Positions 43,388 to 52,076 are shown, counted from the stretch's first letter. The stretch: DNA of 64,000 bases from Anaerolineales bacterium (GCA_020634895.1 JACKAV010000008.1:150606-214605); one strand, 5' to 3'. A program made the numbers and translations. The notes: generated from the sequence alone by a model not told the origin.

Positions 43388-45826
43388 ATGAGCACAGACC
43401 CGTCGAAAGTTACCAAAGCCTCAGAACTCACTGCCGCCAGTTTGCGGACGGTGATGAAGACCATCTCCGTTCAGCAGCTTTCGCGGTTGACCCTGCCGGA
43501 GATCGAAGCGGTGGTGCAGATGGTTTCGAAGATCATGCCTGCCGGCAACGTGCCGGGGATGATCCTGAGCGGACTGGCGCGCCTGCCCGGGCGGCGCATC
43601 CCTGTTCAAAAATTACAGCAGGATGTGACGGCTCTTTTCAGCGGCGTGGAACAAATATTGGATAGCGCTGTGTATGGCGCTTTCTTTGCGGGTCCTGCGG
43701 CGGTGCTTTGGGGGTATCAAAATCTTTTACGCTTGGCGGGCAAAGACCCTGAGTCCGCTTTCCCCGAAGGGACATGGCAGTTCTACGTGGATTACGCCTT
43801 GCGTGAAGACACTGCACGTCATACCAACGAGACTCACGGTTTCGATACACTGCTGGCTCAGCATAATATTCGGCTCACCCAAGTGGATAGACTGACCGCC
43901 CTATTCATGGCGTCGGTGACCTGTTTGCATCAATACAAGGCGCTGCTTGAAAACGAATGGCGGGAACGGGTTGCGATCTCCAAATTGGAAAAGACGCTGC
44001 AGGATGCCGGCATGGAAACTCAACGCGCCAAACGCATCATGCGCGAATGGGAACAGAAACGTCCCTATCGGCGCGAAGAAGATGGCGCGCAATACGATTA
44101 CCCCACATACCGCCGTTTGAGGTTCGATGAGTTCATGCGCAGCAAGACCGAAACGCTGCCAGAATTGGTATATGCCGCCTGGGACGCCGGCTTCAAGAAT
44201 GCGATGGAACAGGAGTTGAGCGCGTATCAGCGGCAAATGTCCATCATCGCGTATCTCGAACCGGGATCGTACGGCGAGACGCGTGTGCCGTTCAATCTGT
44301 CAGACGCCAAGATTGGCATCATCCACAACGATAGCTATTACCTGCTTCCAGTCTGTGATGAGGCGGGAAACCCGCTTGATGTGATCACAGCACGTGAGCA
44401 GATCGCGTCACTGTTGAATTCGCCTTTTTCCTCTCCTTCTCAAATTTCCTCGCTGGCAAAGATACAGCGTTCGGCGCTGGCGGGATTGCGCTCCAAGCTC
44501 AACCCGGTGTTGGTCAATGATCTGGATAATTTGAAATTCGCCCCGATCCTGATCTCAACCGAAGTCCGCTCACGCGCTTTGCCGCTTTCAGAATTGCGCC
44601 AGACCGAACGCGGGGTCGGCTCACACGCCCTGACCATTTTCGATACCGGTGAGACCCTTGTTTTCGACCAGTCACACATATTTTTCGACGGCGCCTGGGG
44701 CACTGCCCTATCTGAGATCATGACCAGTGACGCGCTTTCATGGGCGCGGTATTTGAGCATGTTACCCTCCCCCACTCCGGCAGGGATGCGCGTCTACACG
44801 TCATTGACGCTTCAACTTTCGCCCGCAGATCTGGACCTGGTCAAGCAGGCTCCGCACGTCACTTTGGAAGCGGGCGCGGAGAATGACAAGTTGAATCTGA
44901 AAGCTTGCATGTCCCTGCGCAAGGACTTCAAACAGCGCAATGAGCGCATCGAACTGACTGTCAATGACTTGCTGGTTTTGTATCGCGCGATCCACGCAGC
45001 GACATATATTCCTTCACAGGGCGTAATAAACGAAATTCACAAACTCGCCTCCAGCAAGCCGGATGTAGCTGCGTCGCTAAGACAGTTGGTCGAGGAAAGC
45101 AGCCGTACCAATCCATCCATTTTGATTCCCATGGACGCCAGCCTGAAAACTCCGCGCGACCGGGTGTACCCCATGTGTGTGGAAGTTCCGTTGGCAGATC
45201 TAAATCTGCTTGCCATGCATGCGCAAACATTGAACACGCTGGATGCCTATGAAGGTACTGCCGCCAATGATCGCGCTGTGATCTTTGCGAGTTTCAATAA
45301 AATGCAGAAAACATATCTCTCCACGCTTGCCGGGTTTGGGACGTATCTTTCCCGCGCAAAGGAAATGGCGACGCAGGGCGAAAGCACAGCCGCCGGGGCG
45401 ATAAAATTGCTGGCGCATCTGCCTCTTCCCGTTCAGCGTCTTTTGGATAAAATACCCGAACGTTTTGAAGTCCTTAACAACATCATCAAAGGTCGCGAAG
45501 TGATATCGAATGTGGGTGCAGTAGTCCCTTCGAGTACGCTTACCCGCTTCATGACCGCGAAAGATGACAATAACCAGAAACAACTCGCCTGGGGTATTAT
45601 CACAGATGCAAAATCGAACCTGCGCATCCACCTGCGTGACTTCCGTCCGCACGTCGCAGTTTTGCAAACCATAGGTCGCAAAGACCTTGCGAATCTCATC
45701 ACCCAGGATTATCTCGATTCTTATGTGGAAGGTTTTAACCGTTACATCCGCGACCTTTCCCGCATCACAACTGCCAGCCGGGTAACCATGACCAAGCCCA
45801 TGAAAAACAAAGGAACACGCAAATAA
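43388..45826 (+). CDS. Large protein with HxxxDG motif, possible CoA-dependent (carnitine-type) acyltransferase
   Basis: A soluble protein of 812 residues from the ATG at 43388. I do not recognise the whole protein. Residues about 305-460 recall the choline/carnitine acyltransferase fold: IGIIHNDSYYLLPV, a FDTGETLVFDQ strand and then SHIFFDGAWG, in which His430-Asp434-Gly435 form the HxxxDG catalytic motif of CoA-dependent acyltransferases. The N-terminal region has FYVDYALREDTARHTNETHGF. The stop overlaps the ATG of the kinase gene (TAATG), implying a functional pair. An ATG at 43367 is in frame but sits over the -10 box. The function is a guess from one motif. Confidence 0.6.
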   Translation: MSTDPSKVTKASELTAASLRTVMKTISVQQLSRLTLPEIEAVVQMVSKIMPAGNVPGMILSGLARLPGRRIPVQKLQQDVTALFSGVEQILDSAVYGAFFAGPAAVLWGYQNLLRLAGKDPESAFPEGTWQFYVDYALREDTARHTNETHGFDTLLAQHNIRLTQVDRLTALFMASVTCLHQYKALLENEWRERVAISKLEKTLQDAGMETQRAKRIMREWEQKRPYRREEDGAQYDYPTYRRLRFDEFMRSKTETLPELVYAAWDAGFKNAMEQELSAYQRQMSIIAYLEPGSYGETRVPFNLSDAKIGIIHNDSYYLLPVCDEAGNPLDVITAREQIASLLNSPFSSPSQISSLAKIQRSALAGLRSKLNPVLVNDLDNLKFAPILISTEVRSRALPLSELRQTERGVGSHALTIFDTGETLVFDQSHIFFDGAWGTALSEIMTSDALSWARYLSMLPSPTPAGMRVYTSLTLQLSPADLDLVKQAPHVTLEAGAENDKLNLKACMSLRKDFKQRNERIELTVNDLLVLYRAIHAATYIPSQGVINEIHKLASSKPDVAASLRQLVEESSRTNPSILIPMDASLKTPRDRVYPMCVEVPLADLNLLAMHAQTLNTLDAYEGTAANDRAVIFASFNKMQKTYLSTLAGFGTYLSRAKEMATQGESTAAGAIKLLAHLPLPVQRLLDKIPERFEVLNNIIKGREVISNVGAVVPSSTLTRFMTAKDDNNQKQLAWGIITDAKSNLRIHLRDFRPHVAVLQTIGRKDLANLITQDYLDSYVEGFNRYIRDLSRITTASRVTMTKPMKNKGTRK

Positions 45827-47574
45827 TGAAAGATCCGTTGATCGGAATGCAGCTTGCCAACTTCAAGGTCGAACGTCTGCTTGGGCAGGGCGGCATGGCT
45901 ATGGTCTACTACGGGCAGGATGTAAAACTGCACCGTCCGGTTGCCATCAAGGTACTGGACAAGCGTTACAAGAATCATCCCGCCTATGCCAGCCGGTTCG
46001 TCAACGAAGCGCGGATGATGGCAAACTGGCATCACGAGAATATCATCCAGATCTATTACGCCGACGATGCACAGGGATTCCCATACTACGTTATGGAATA
46101 TGTGGATGGGCAGGACCTTGAAGCGGTCATGGAACTGTATCAGGATGAAAGAAAACTGATGCCCGTGTCCGATGTTTTGCGCGTTGGCAAGGCGGTCGCC
46201 AGTGCATTGGATTATGCCCACCAGAAGGGCGTCATCCACCGCGACGTCAAACCTTCGAATATTTTGCTCTCAAAGGACGGGCGCGTTCTGTTGGGCGACT
46301 TTGGTATGGCGCTCGAAGTCCGCGACGGGTCGATGGGAAATATCTTCGGCACGCCTCACTATATATCGCCCGAGCAGGCTAAACGTTCGGCTGACGCGGT
46401 GCCTCAGTCCGATATCTACTCGCTGGGTGTCATCCTCTACGAGATACTTACAGGGTCCGTTCCGTTCAACGATCCGTCACCTGCGAACATTGCCTTGCAG
46501 CATATCTCCCAAAAGCCGCCAGCCCCGCGCAGTCTCAACCCTGATCTTCCATTGGCAACGGAGCAGGTGCTTCTCAAGGCTCTTGAAAAAGGTGTAAAGG
46601 AGCGCTACCAAACCGGCATGAAATTCATGGAGGCATTGGAGGATTCTCTTACGGCTTCCGGTTCTTCGAAAAAAGGTTCCCTGCCGCCTCTCCCTGTTGG
46701 CGTGCCAACTATTCAGCGCAGCGAACTTTCCATCGAACAGATTTCAAAACGCCCGGCGCCGAAGCAGGCAGTCCCTCAACGGGCAGTGGAAATGCCGGCA
46801 ACGGTTCGTGCAAGCGCGCCGCCTGCACGAAGAAGATATTGGTTTCCCATAATGCTTTTGCTATTGATCGGATTCGGCGGGCTGTACTTCTTTAGAGGCA
46901 GACTCAACCTTCAATCTTTATTGCCCTCTCCAACCTCTACCAACATCGCCGCCGCGCCTCAACCCACGCTGACACCTGTTCCGCCCACCGAGACTCAAGC
47001 CCCCTCCCCCACGGCAAAAGCGACATCAACCGTCGAGGACGTTTCGACGGCAATCACAGCGACCCTCGCCATGCCAACCGAAACCATTCAACCGCCTACG
47101 TCCACCCCAATGAACGTCCCTACCATTGATGTTGACGCGGCGCCAACAGTGCTCTATCCCGAAGGCAATCAATACTTCCTTTTTTACAATGCGACGAGCT
47201 TCTTTATCTACAACAACTCATATGACCGTCGTAGTATTTCGGGCTTCACCTTCCAACGATTAGATGGTGAAGGACTCCCTGCTGAAGATATCTTTCAAGG
47301 GTATCAATGGGAAACGACAACGGTGAAATACCTGCCGCGCCATTTCTGCGCGAACATCACCATTTTCGGAGACCAGAACCCGCCTTATCTCAACCCGGAG
47401 GAATGCCAGCGCTATGGCATGATCAAGACCATCCAGCCGCGTTTTGATAGACCGGGCGACATCCTCTTTTGGACCCCAAAAGCTGACTCAAAACAATTCC
47501 GCGTTCTCTGGCTGGATGAAGAAATAGCCCGCTGCGATATCGATGCCAGCGTTTGCGAGATTTTCATTCCTTGA
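45826..47574 (+). CDS. Membrane Ser/Thr protein kinase (PknB-like)
   Basis: A protein of 582 residues. The cytoplasmic kinase domain (about 12-275) has the glycine loop GQGGMAMVY, Lys42 (VAIKVL), HRDVKPSN with Asp140, GDFG with Asp158 and the SPEQ equivalent of APE. A linker, one TM (about 344-362) and a Thr/Pro-rich extracellular stretch (about 375-440) lead to a C-terminal domain of about 135 residues with several Cys and no PASTA repeat that I can see. It is coupled to the HxxxDG protein gene and may phosphorylate or be regulated with it. The 3' end contains the -35 box of the next promoter. Confidence 0.93.
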   Translation: MKDPLIGMQLANFKVERLLGQGGMAMVYYGQDVKLHRPVAIKVLDKRYKNHPAYASRFVNEARMMANWHHENIIQIYYADDAQGFPYYVMEYVDGQDLEAVMELYQDERKLMPVSDVLRVGKAVASALDYAHQKGVIHRDVKPSNILLSKDGRVLLGDFGMALEVRDGSMGNIFGTPHYISPEQAKRSADAVPQSDIYSLGVILYEILTGSVPFNDPSPANIALQHISQKPPAPRSLNPDLPLATEQVLLKALEKGVKERYQTGMKFMEALEDSLTASGSSKKGSLPPLPVGVPTIQRSELSIEQISKRPAPKQAVPQRAVEMPATVRASAPPARRRYWFPIMLLLLIGFGGLYFFRGRLNLQSLLPSPTSTNIAAAPQPTLTPVPPTETQAPSPTAKATSTVEDVSTAITATLAMPTETIQPPTSTPMNVPTIDVDAAPTVLYPEGNQYFLFYNATSFFIYNNSYDRRSISGFTFQRLDGEGLPAEDIFQGYQWETTTVKYLPRHFCANITIFGDQNPPYLNPEECQRYGMIKTIQPRFDRPGDILFWTPKADSKQFRVLWLDEEIARCDIDASVCEIFIP

Positions 47575-47600
47575 CATAATTCCTTGCACTGGTGTAAACT
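47571..47600 (+). promoter_or_regulatory. Promoter of the ABC exporter operon
   Basis: TTGACA (47571-47576, overlapping the kinase stop codon), an 18-bp spacer and TAAACT (47595-47600) preceded by TG (TGTAAACT is close to an extended -10). It would give a leader of about 200 nt before the first ABC gene. Confidence 0.65.
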
Positions 47601-47642
47601 CGGCACATAGCAATTAAATTCCACGAAAGGAGCGCACTCTTG

Positions 47643-47720
47643 ATGAACTACACAATCTTCTTCTCTCTCGATGCAGTTGGCAAAATGCCTTCTATGAGTG
47701 CGCCTATAGACCGAATCTAG
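47643..47720 (+). CDS. Leader peptide (25 residues) of the ABC exporter operon
   Basis: A short ORF with a strong AAAGGAG ribosome site (47626-47632). The ATG at 47643 is preceded directly by an in-frame TTG at 47640 with better spacing. The product begins MNYTIFFSLDAVGK and ends in PIDRI before TAG at 47718-47720. It has no run of one amino acid, which argues against amino-acid-starvation control and for sensing of ribosome stalling, for example by an inhibitor, as described for the BmrB leader of bmrCD in Bacillus subtilis. Role inferred from context. Confidence 0.65.
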   Translation: MNYTIFFSLDAVGKMPSMSAPIDRI

Positions 47721-47748
47721 GTCTCTTTCACAGTCCCCTTGTTTGTAT

Positions 47749-47783
47749 GGGCTGCGGCGCACATGCCGCAGCCCTTTTGTTTT
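47749..47783 (+). terminator. Intrinsic terminator inside the leader
   Basis: A 10-bp perfect stem (GGGCTGCGGC 47749-47758 with GCCGCAGCCC 47765-47774), 6-nt loop, then TTTTGTTTT. It ends 25 bp before the first ABC gene, so read-through is required for expression from the upstream promoter. Confidence 0.92.
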
Positions 47784-47808
47784 AACTTTTTAGTATGAGG
47801 AACCACCC

Positions 47809-49650
47809 ATGACAAACCAAACTACAACTTCCCCAACCTTTGACTTCCGCAACGCGCTTCACGAGAACCGCCTGCTGGGGCTGTGGCGAATGATGACGGA
47901 TTTTCGTCTCCCCTATATCGCCGCGACCATTGCACTTGCCATCTCTGCTCTGGCAAAAACTTCCGTTTACCTGCTGTTGCGCTTTTTCGCAGATGATGTG
48001 CTGACTCAGGGCAAAATGCTCGGCTCAACGATGACCCAGACCTTTTTGTTCATTGGTTTGGGATTCATCGGACTGGCGATGTTTGAAGGCGGTGGTGCGT
48101 TCCTTTCGGGGCGTCTAGCCGCCTACACTGCCGAGGGAATTACGCGCCGTTTGCGCGATTTCCTCTTTGACCATATTCAACGCCTGAGCTTCTCGTATCA
48201 CAGCCAGACGCCAACCGGCGACTTGATCGAGCGCGTCACATCGGATGTGGACGCCCTGCGCCGCTTCTTTTCGGAGCAAGCCATCGGCGTCGGCAGGATC
48301 ATATTGCTCTTTGTCATCAACTGGGCGGCGATCCTGTACATCAACGTGAAATTGGGACTCATCTCGGTCGTGACCATTCCGTTGATCCTGTGGGTATCGC
48401 TCTGGTTCTTCAAGAAGGTGACCAAAGCCTACGAAGATTATCAGGCGCAGGAAGCCGTCCTTTCCACAACCTTGCAGGAAAACCTGACCGGTGTGCGCGT
48501 GGTGAAAGCCTTTGCCCGGCAGGACTATGAAATGACAAAGTTTGAGAAAGACAACTGGCTGAAATATGTGAAGGGTAAATTGCTGCTTTTGATGCACTCC
48601 CTTTTCTGGCCCCTCTCAGATATCGTCCTTGGCGGACAGATGCTTTTCGGCTTCATCTACGCCGCGTTCATGGCGATCAACGGTGAGATCACTGTCGGTG
48701 ACTACGTCGCTTATGTGGGTCTGCTGGTATGGCTTATCTTCCCCATCCGCAACCTGGGACGTGTCATCGTGCAGACTTCAACAGGTATGGTCTCGTATCA
48801 GCGTTTGATGGAGATCACAAAACAAGCGCGGGAAGACCTCGATGGCGGCAAGATCCAGCCGACAGGTCCGGCGCGAGGCGAGCTTGAATTCAAGGATGTC
48901 TCGTTCATGTATTCCGATGGGACGCATGATGTCATCCAGAATGTCTCGTTCCATATCAAGCCGGGACAGTCCATCGCGCTGCTGGGTTCCACCGGTTCCG
49001 GCAAGACTTCGATGGTGAACCTGCTGCCGCGTTTCCACGATTACACGGGCGGAGAAATTTTGCTCGACGGCGTGGATTTGAAGGATTACCCGCGCAAGTA
49101 CCTGCGCGACCAGATCGGCATCGTACAGCAGGAGCCGTTCCTGTTCAGCCGCTCGATTCGCGAGAATATTTTGTACGGCGTGGGTCGCAGTGTGACGCAG
49201 GAAGAGATCGAAGAAGCCGCGAAAGCCGCCGCTGTGCATGATGTCATTCTGACCTTTCCGGATGGCTACAACACCATTGTCGGCGAAAAAGGCGTGACGC
49301 TTTCCGGCGGGCAGAAGCAGCGTGTGACCATTGCGCGGACGATCCTGAAGAACCCGAAGATACTCATCCTCGACGACTCCACTTCGGCAGTGGACACTGA
49401 AACCGAAGCCTCGATCCGTCAGGCACTCGATGACCTGATGGATAACCGCACGACCTTTATCATCGCGCACCGCATTCAATCCGTGATGAAAGCGGATCTG
49501 ATCCTGGTGCTGGATAAGGGTCAGGTGGTGCAGCACGGAACGCATGAGGAACTCGTCAACCAGCAGGGAAGCATGTACCGCAAGGTGTACGACATTCAGA
49601 CCCGCATCGACGAGGAACTGGAGCAGGAAATTATGAAATCTGAATTATGA
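47809..49650 (+). CDS. ABC exporter half-transporter, degenerate-site subunit (BmrC-like)
   Basis: A protein of 613 residues: six-TM exporter domain (about 35-335) and NBD with Walker A GSTGSGKTS, signature LSGGQKQR and Walker B ILILDD, where Asp replaces the catalytic Glu. Asp at this site with a canonical signature is typical of the degenerate subunit of heterodimeric exporters such as BmrCD or TM287/288. It should pair with the product of 50104-51984 to export drugs or lipids. A GAGG site precedes the ATG, and expression is probably controlled by the upstream attenuator. Its last codons and stop lie in the left inverted repeat of the downstream insert. Confidence 0.92.
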   Translation: MTNQTTTSPTFDFRNALHENRLLGLWRMMTDFRLPYIAATIALAISALAKTSVYLLLRFFADDVLTQGKMLGSTMTQTFLFIGLGFIGLAMFEGGGAFLSGRLAAYTAEGITRRLRDFLFDHIQRLSFSYHSQTPTGDLIERVTSDVDALRRFFSEQAIGVGRIILLFVINWAAILYINVKLGLISVVTIPLILWVSLWFFKKVTKAYEDYQAQEAVLSTTLQENLTGVRVVKAFARQDYEMTKFEKDNWLKYVKGKLLLLMHSLFWPLSDIVLGGQMLFGFIYAAFMAINGEITVGDYVAYVGLLVWLIFPIRNLGRVIVQTSTGMVSYQRLMEITKQAREDLDGGKIQPTGPARGELEFKDVSFMYSDGTHDVIQNVSFHIKPGQSIALLGSTGSGKTSMVNLLPRFHDYTGGEILLDGVDLKDYPRKYLRDQIGIVQQEPFLFSRSIRENILYGVGRSVTQEEIEEAAKAAAVHDVILTFPDGYNTIVGEKGVTLSGGQKQRVTIARTILKNPKILILDDSTSAVDTETEASIRQALDDLMDNRTTFIIAHRIQSVMKADLILVLDKGQVVQHGTHEELVNQQGSMYRKVYDIQTRIDEELEQEIMKSEL

Positions 49651-50090
49651 ATTCAGAAGGAAAAGCGATGAGCGAAACTAAAAATGATTTACGAGAAAGA
49701 ACTACAGAGTTTGCGCTGAGAATCGTACGAATGTACACACAACTGCCTAAAACCACAGAAGCGCAGACTTTGGGTAAACAGGTCTTGCGCTCTGGAACAT
49801 CTGTTGGCGCTCAATTTCGTGAAAGTCAACGGGCGAAATCGGATGCTGACTTTATCAACAAGTTGGAAGGATGTTTACAGGAAGCAGACGAAACCGCTTA
49901 TTGGCTTGAGTTGCTGGTCAAAGCAGAGATTGTCCCTGCAAAACGCCTCGAAGGGCTGCGCAAGGAAATAGATGAGATTACAGCCATCCTCGTTACCATT
50001 GTTACGAAGGTAAAAAAACGAGTACATAAGAAATAGTTATGATTTAAGGAATGTGCAATTTTCATAATTCATCATTCCGAATTCATAATT
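49643..50090. repeat. Exact 12-bp inverted repeats bounding a four-helix-bundle gene
   Basis: AATTATGAATTC at 49643-49654 and its exact reverse complement GAATTCATAATT at 50079-50090 enclose the 122-residue gene. The left arm contains the upstream ABC stop codon, and the right arm ends directly before the GGAG ribosome site of the downstream ABC gene. In RNA the arms could pair to form a long stem-loop, as in 23S rRNA intervening sequences. Confidence 0.65.
49668..50036 (+). CDS. Four-helix-bundle protein (23S rRNA intervening-sequence protein family)
   Basis: A protein of 122 residues from the ATG at 49668 (AAGGA site); an earlier ATG at 49647 overlaps the ABC stop. The family pattern is clear: LRERTTEFALRIVRMYTQLP, RSGTSVGAQFRESQRAKS, FINKLEGCLQEADETAYWLELL. 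Members form four-helix bundles and were first found within intervening sequences of bacterial 23S rRNA; their function is unknown. Its AT-rich composition and its position between two halves of a heterodimeric transporter suggest insertion as a small element. Confidence 0.92.
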   Translation: MSETKNDLRERTTEFALRIVRMYTQLPKTTEAQTLGKQVLRSGTSVGAQFRESQRAKSDADFINKLEGCLQEADETAYWLELLVKAEIVPAKRLEGLRKEIDEITAILVTIVTKVKKRVHKK

Positions 50091-50103
50091 GGAGCAAAAC
50101 ATC

Positions 50104-51984
50104 ATGAGTGACGAATTATTGGAACTCGAAGAAGAAGAACATACATCAGAATTAACAGCGCCGGTGTTTTGGCGCATTATGACAATCCTCAAGCCGCATT
50201 GGAGATGGGTGGTGGGTTTTCTTATTACCATCGGGCTGGTGTCTTCGCTGGACGCCTATTTCACGTACCTGAACAAGCAGATCGTGGACCAGGGCATCAA
50301 ACTCGGAGATACCGCCTTCATCACCCACATTGCGTGGATCTACGGCACGTTCCTGCTGATGCAGTCGGCGTTCGTGTTCACGTTCATTTACCTCGCCGGT
50401 GTGCTGGGCGAACGCGTGCAATATGACCTGCGCAAACTGCTCTTCAACCACCTGCAGGACCTGTCGCTTTCGTACTACGCCCAAAACGCGGTGGGACGTT
50501 TGATCGCGCGCGTCACCTCGGACACGGGGCGGGTCTCGGACCTCGTGACCTGGGGCATCGTGGACAGCGTCTGGGCGTTGATGAACATCATCACATCCCT
50601 GACGTTCATGGCGATCATCAACTGGAAACTGGCGCTGATCGTGTCGATCATCATCCCCGTCATGATCTTTGTGGCGACAAAATTCCAGAAATATATCCTG
50701 GTGGAATTCCGTCACAGCCGACGCGCGAACTCGAAGATCACAGGCGCGTACAACGAGAATATTCAGGGCGTGCGTGTGGTCAAGGCGCTGGGACGTGAAG
50801 ATGCGAACCTGGTCGAATTTCAACATTTGACCACCTCCATGTACAAGGCGTCGTACCGCGCGGCGTGGCTCTCGGCGCTCTTCCTCCCCACCGTGCAGAT
50901 CATCGCCGCGTTCGCGCTGGGCGCCATCGTCTGGTACGGCGGGGCGCAGATCAACACCGGCTTCATCACCATCGGCGGGATTCAGGCTTTCGTCTCGTAC
51001 CTGACCTTCATGATGTGGCCCGTGCAGGACCTGGCGCGCGTCTACGCGGAAATGCAGCACAGCATCGCTTCGGCGGAGAGAATCTTCAAACTGGTGGATA
51101 CCCAGCCCGAGGTCCATGACCGAGCCGACGCCATCGAGGCGCAGACTCTCCTCGGTGAGATCGAGTTCGACCACGTGGACTTCTTCTACGAAGACCGCAA
51201 GCCTGTGTTGACCGATTTCACGCTGAAGGTGAAACCCGGTGAGATGATCGCTCTGGTCGGACCGACCGGCGGCGGCAAATCCACAATCGTGAATCTACTC
51301 TGCCGCTTTTACGAGCCGCAGAACGGGTTGATCCGCATCAATGGGCATGATTACAAGGATTACAAGCTGGAGTCGATCCATAACAAGATCGGCATCGTGC
51401 TGCAGACGCCGCACCTGTTTTCAGGGACCGTGCGCGAGAACATCCGCTACGGAAAGCTGGACGCGAGCGATGCGGAAGTGGAAGAAGCCGCGAAGATCGC
51501 CGGTGCGCATGATTTCATTGAAACCCTCGAAAAGGGATACGACCAGAACGTGGGCGAAGGCGGCAACCTCCTGTCTGTTGGGCAGAAGCAGTTGATCTCG
51601 CTGGCGCGCGCCGTGCTTGCCCGACCGGAGCTTTTCATCATGGACGAGGCGACCTCCAGCGTGGATACGCTGACCGAAGCGCTCATCCAGAAAGGCATGG
51701 AAGCCCTGATGGAAGGACGCACATCCTTTGTGATCGCGCACCGCTTGAGCACCATTCGCCGCGCGAACCGGATTCTTGTCATCGAAGACGGCCGCATTGC
51801 GGAGCATGGCACGCACGCCGAACTCCTGCGCGCTCGTGGACATTACTACCGCCTGTACACCCAGCAGTTCCGGCACGAGTTGGAGGTGCAATATGGTGTG
51901 TCGGATGAAGAAACAAGCAACGAACGCGAAGGCGTTAGCACCGATTCGATCGTTGTGAAGCGGGATGCCGTGGCGGCGGATTAG
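50104..51984 (+). CDS. ABC exporter half-transporter, catalytic subunit (BmrD-like)
   Basis: A protein of 626 residues from the ATG at 50104 (GGAG site; a TTG at 50089 is in frame). Acidic N-terminus, six-TM exporter domain (about 25-325), NBD with Walker A GPTGGGKST, a divergent signature NLLSVGQKQL and Walker B FIMDEATSS with the catalytic Glu. Divergent signature here and lost Glu in the partner are complementary, the hallmark of an asymmetric heterodimer with one active ATP site. The C-terminal tail of about 35 residues is charged. It ends the attenuator-controlled operon. Confidence 0.92.
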   Translation: MSDELLELEEEEHTSELTAPVFWRIMTILKPHWRWVVGFLITIGLVSSLDAYFTYLNKQIVDQGIKLGDTAFITHIAWIYGTFLLMQSAFVFTFIYLAGVLGERVQYDLRKLLFNHLQDLSLSYYAQNAVGRLIARVTSDTGRVSDLVTWGIVDSVWALMNIITSLTFMAIINWKLALIVSIIIPVMIFVATKFQKYILVEFRHSRRANSKITGAYNENIQGVRVVKALGREDANLVEFQHLTTSMYKASYRAAWLSALFLPTVQIIAAFALGAIVWYGGAQINTGFITIGGIQAFVSYLTFMMWPVQDLARVYAEMQHSIASAERIFKLVDTQPEVHDRADAIEAQTLLGEIEFDHVDFFYEDRKPVLTDFTLKVKPGEMIALVGPTGGGKSTIVNLLCRFYEPQNGLIRINGHDYKDYKLESIHNKIGIVLQTPHLFSGTVRENIRYGKLDASDAEVEEAAKIAGAHDFIETLEKGYDQNVGEGGNLLSVGQKQLISLARAVLARPELFIMDEATSSVDTLTEALIQKGMEALMEGRTSFVIAHRLSTIRRANRILVIEDGRIAEHGTHAELLRARGHYYRLYTQQFRHELEVQYGVSDEETSNEREGVSTDSIVVKRDAVAAD

Positions 51985-51990
51985 CCCCTG

Positions 51991-52070
51991 CCCCCCTCCG
52001 TCACTCCCTTTGGTCGTGCCACCTCCTCCAAATTCCACGAACTTGGAATTTGGGGGAGGACGGGAGGGGG
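51991..52070. repeat. Imperfect palindromic (REP-like) intergenic element
   Basis: Nested inverted repeats: outer CCCCCTCC with GGGAGGGGG, inner CCTCCTCCAAATTCC with GGAATTTGGGGGAGG around a short loop. It lies between the ABC stop and the operon terminator. The layout is like short interspersed palindromic repeats in other bacteria; only one copy is in this window. Confidence 0.5.
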
Positions 52071-52076
52071 TAACAG

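Larger units (their letters stand above)
47632..47783 (+). promoter_or_regulatory. Transcription attenuator with competing hairpins
   Basis: Segment 1, GCGCACTC (47632-47639, next to the leader ribosome site), is complementary to segment 2, GAGTGCGC (47696-47703, late in the leader ORF). Segment 2 as GTGCGCC (47698-47704) is also complementary to segment 3, GGCGCAC (47756-47762), which lies in the 5' arm and loop of the terminator (segment 3:4). 1:2 and 2:3 pairing exclude each other, the classic attenuator layout. A further hairpin (AGACC 47708-47712 with GGTCT 47720-47724) spans the leader stop codon. Confidence 0.7.

Noticed and set aside
50152..51174. Long antisense frame (340 codons) across the second ABC gene
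   Set aside because: It is His/Arg/Asp-rich mirror sequence of a well-supported ABC exporter with no start signal or family features. The same applies to 52146-53099, 53723-54562, 57291-58043, 59601-60431 and 5490-6212.
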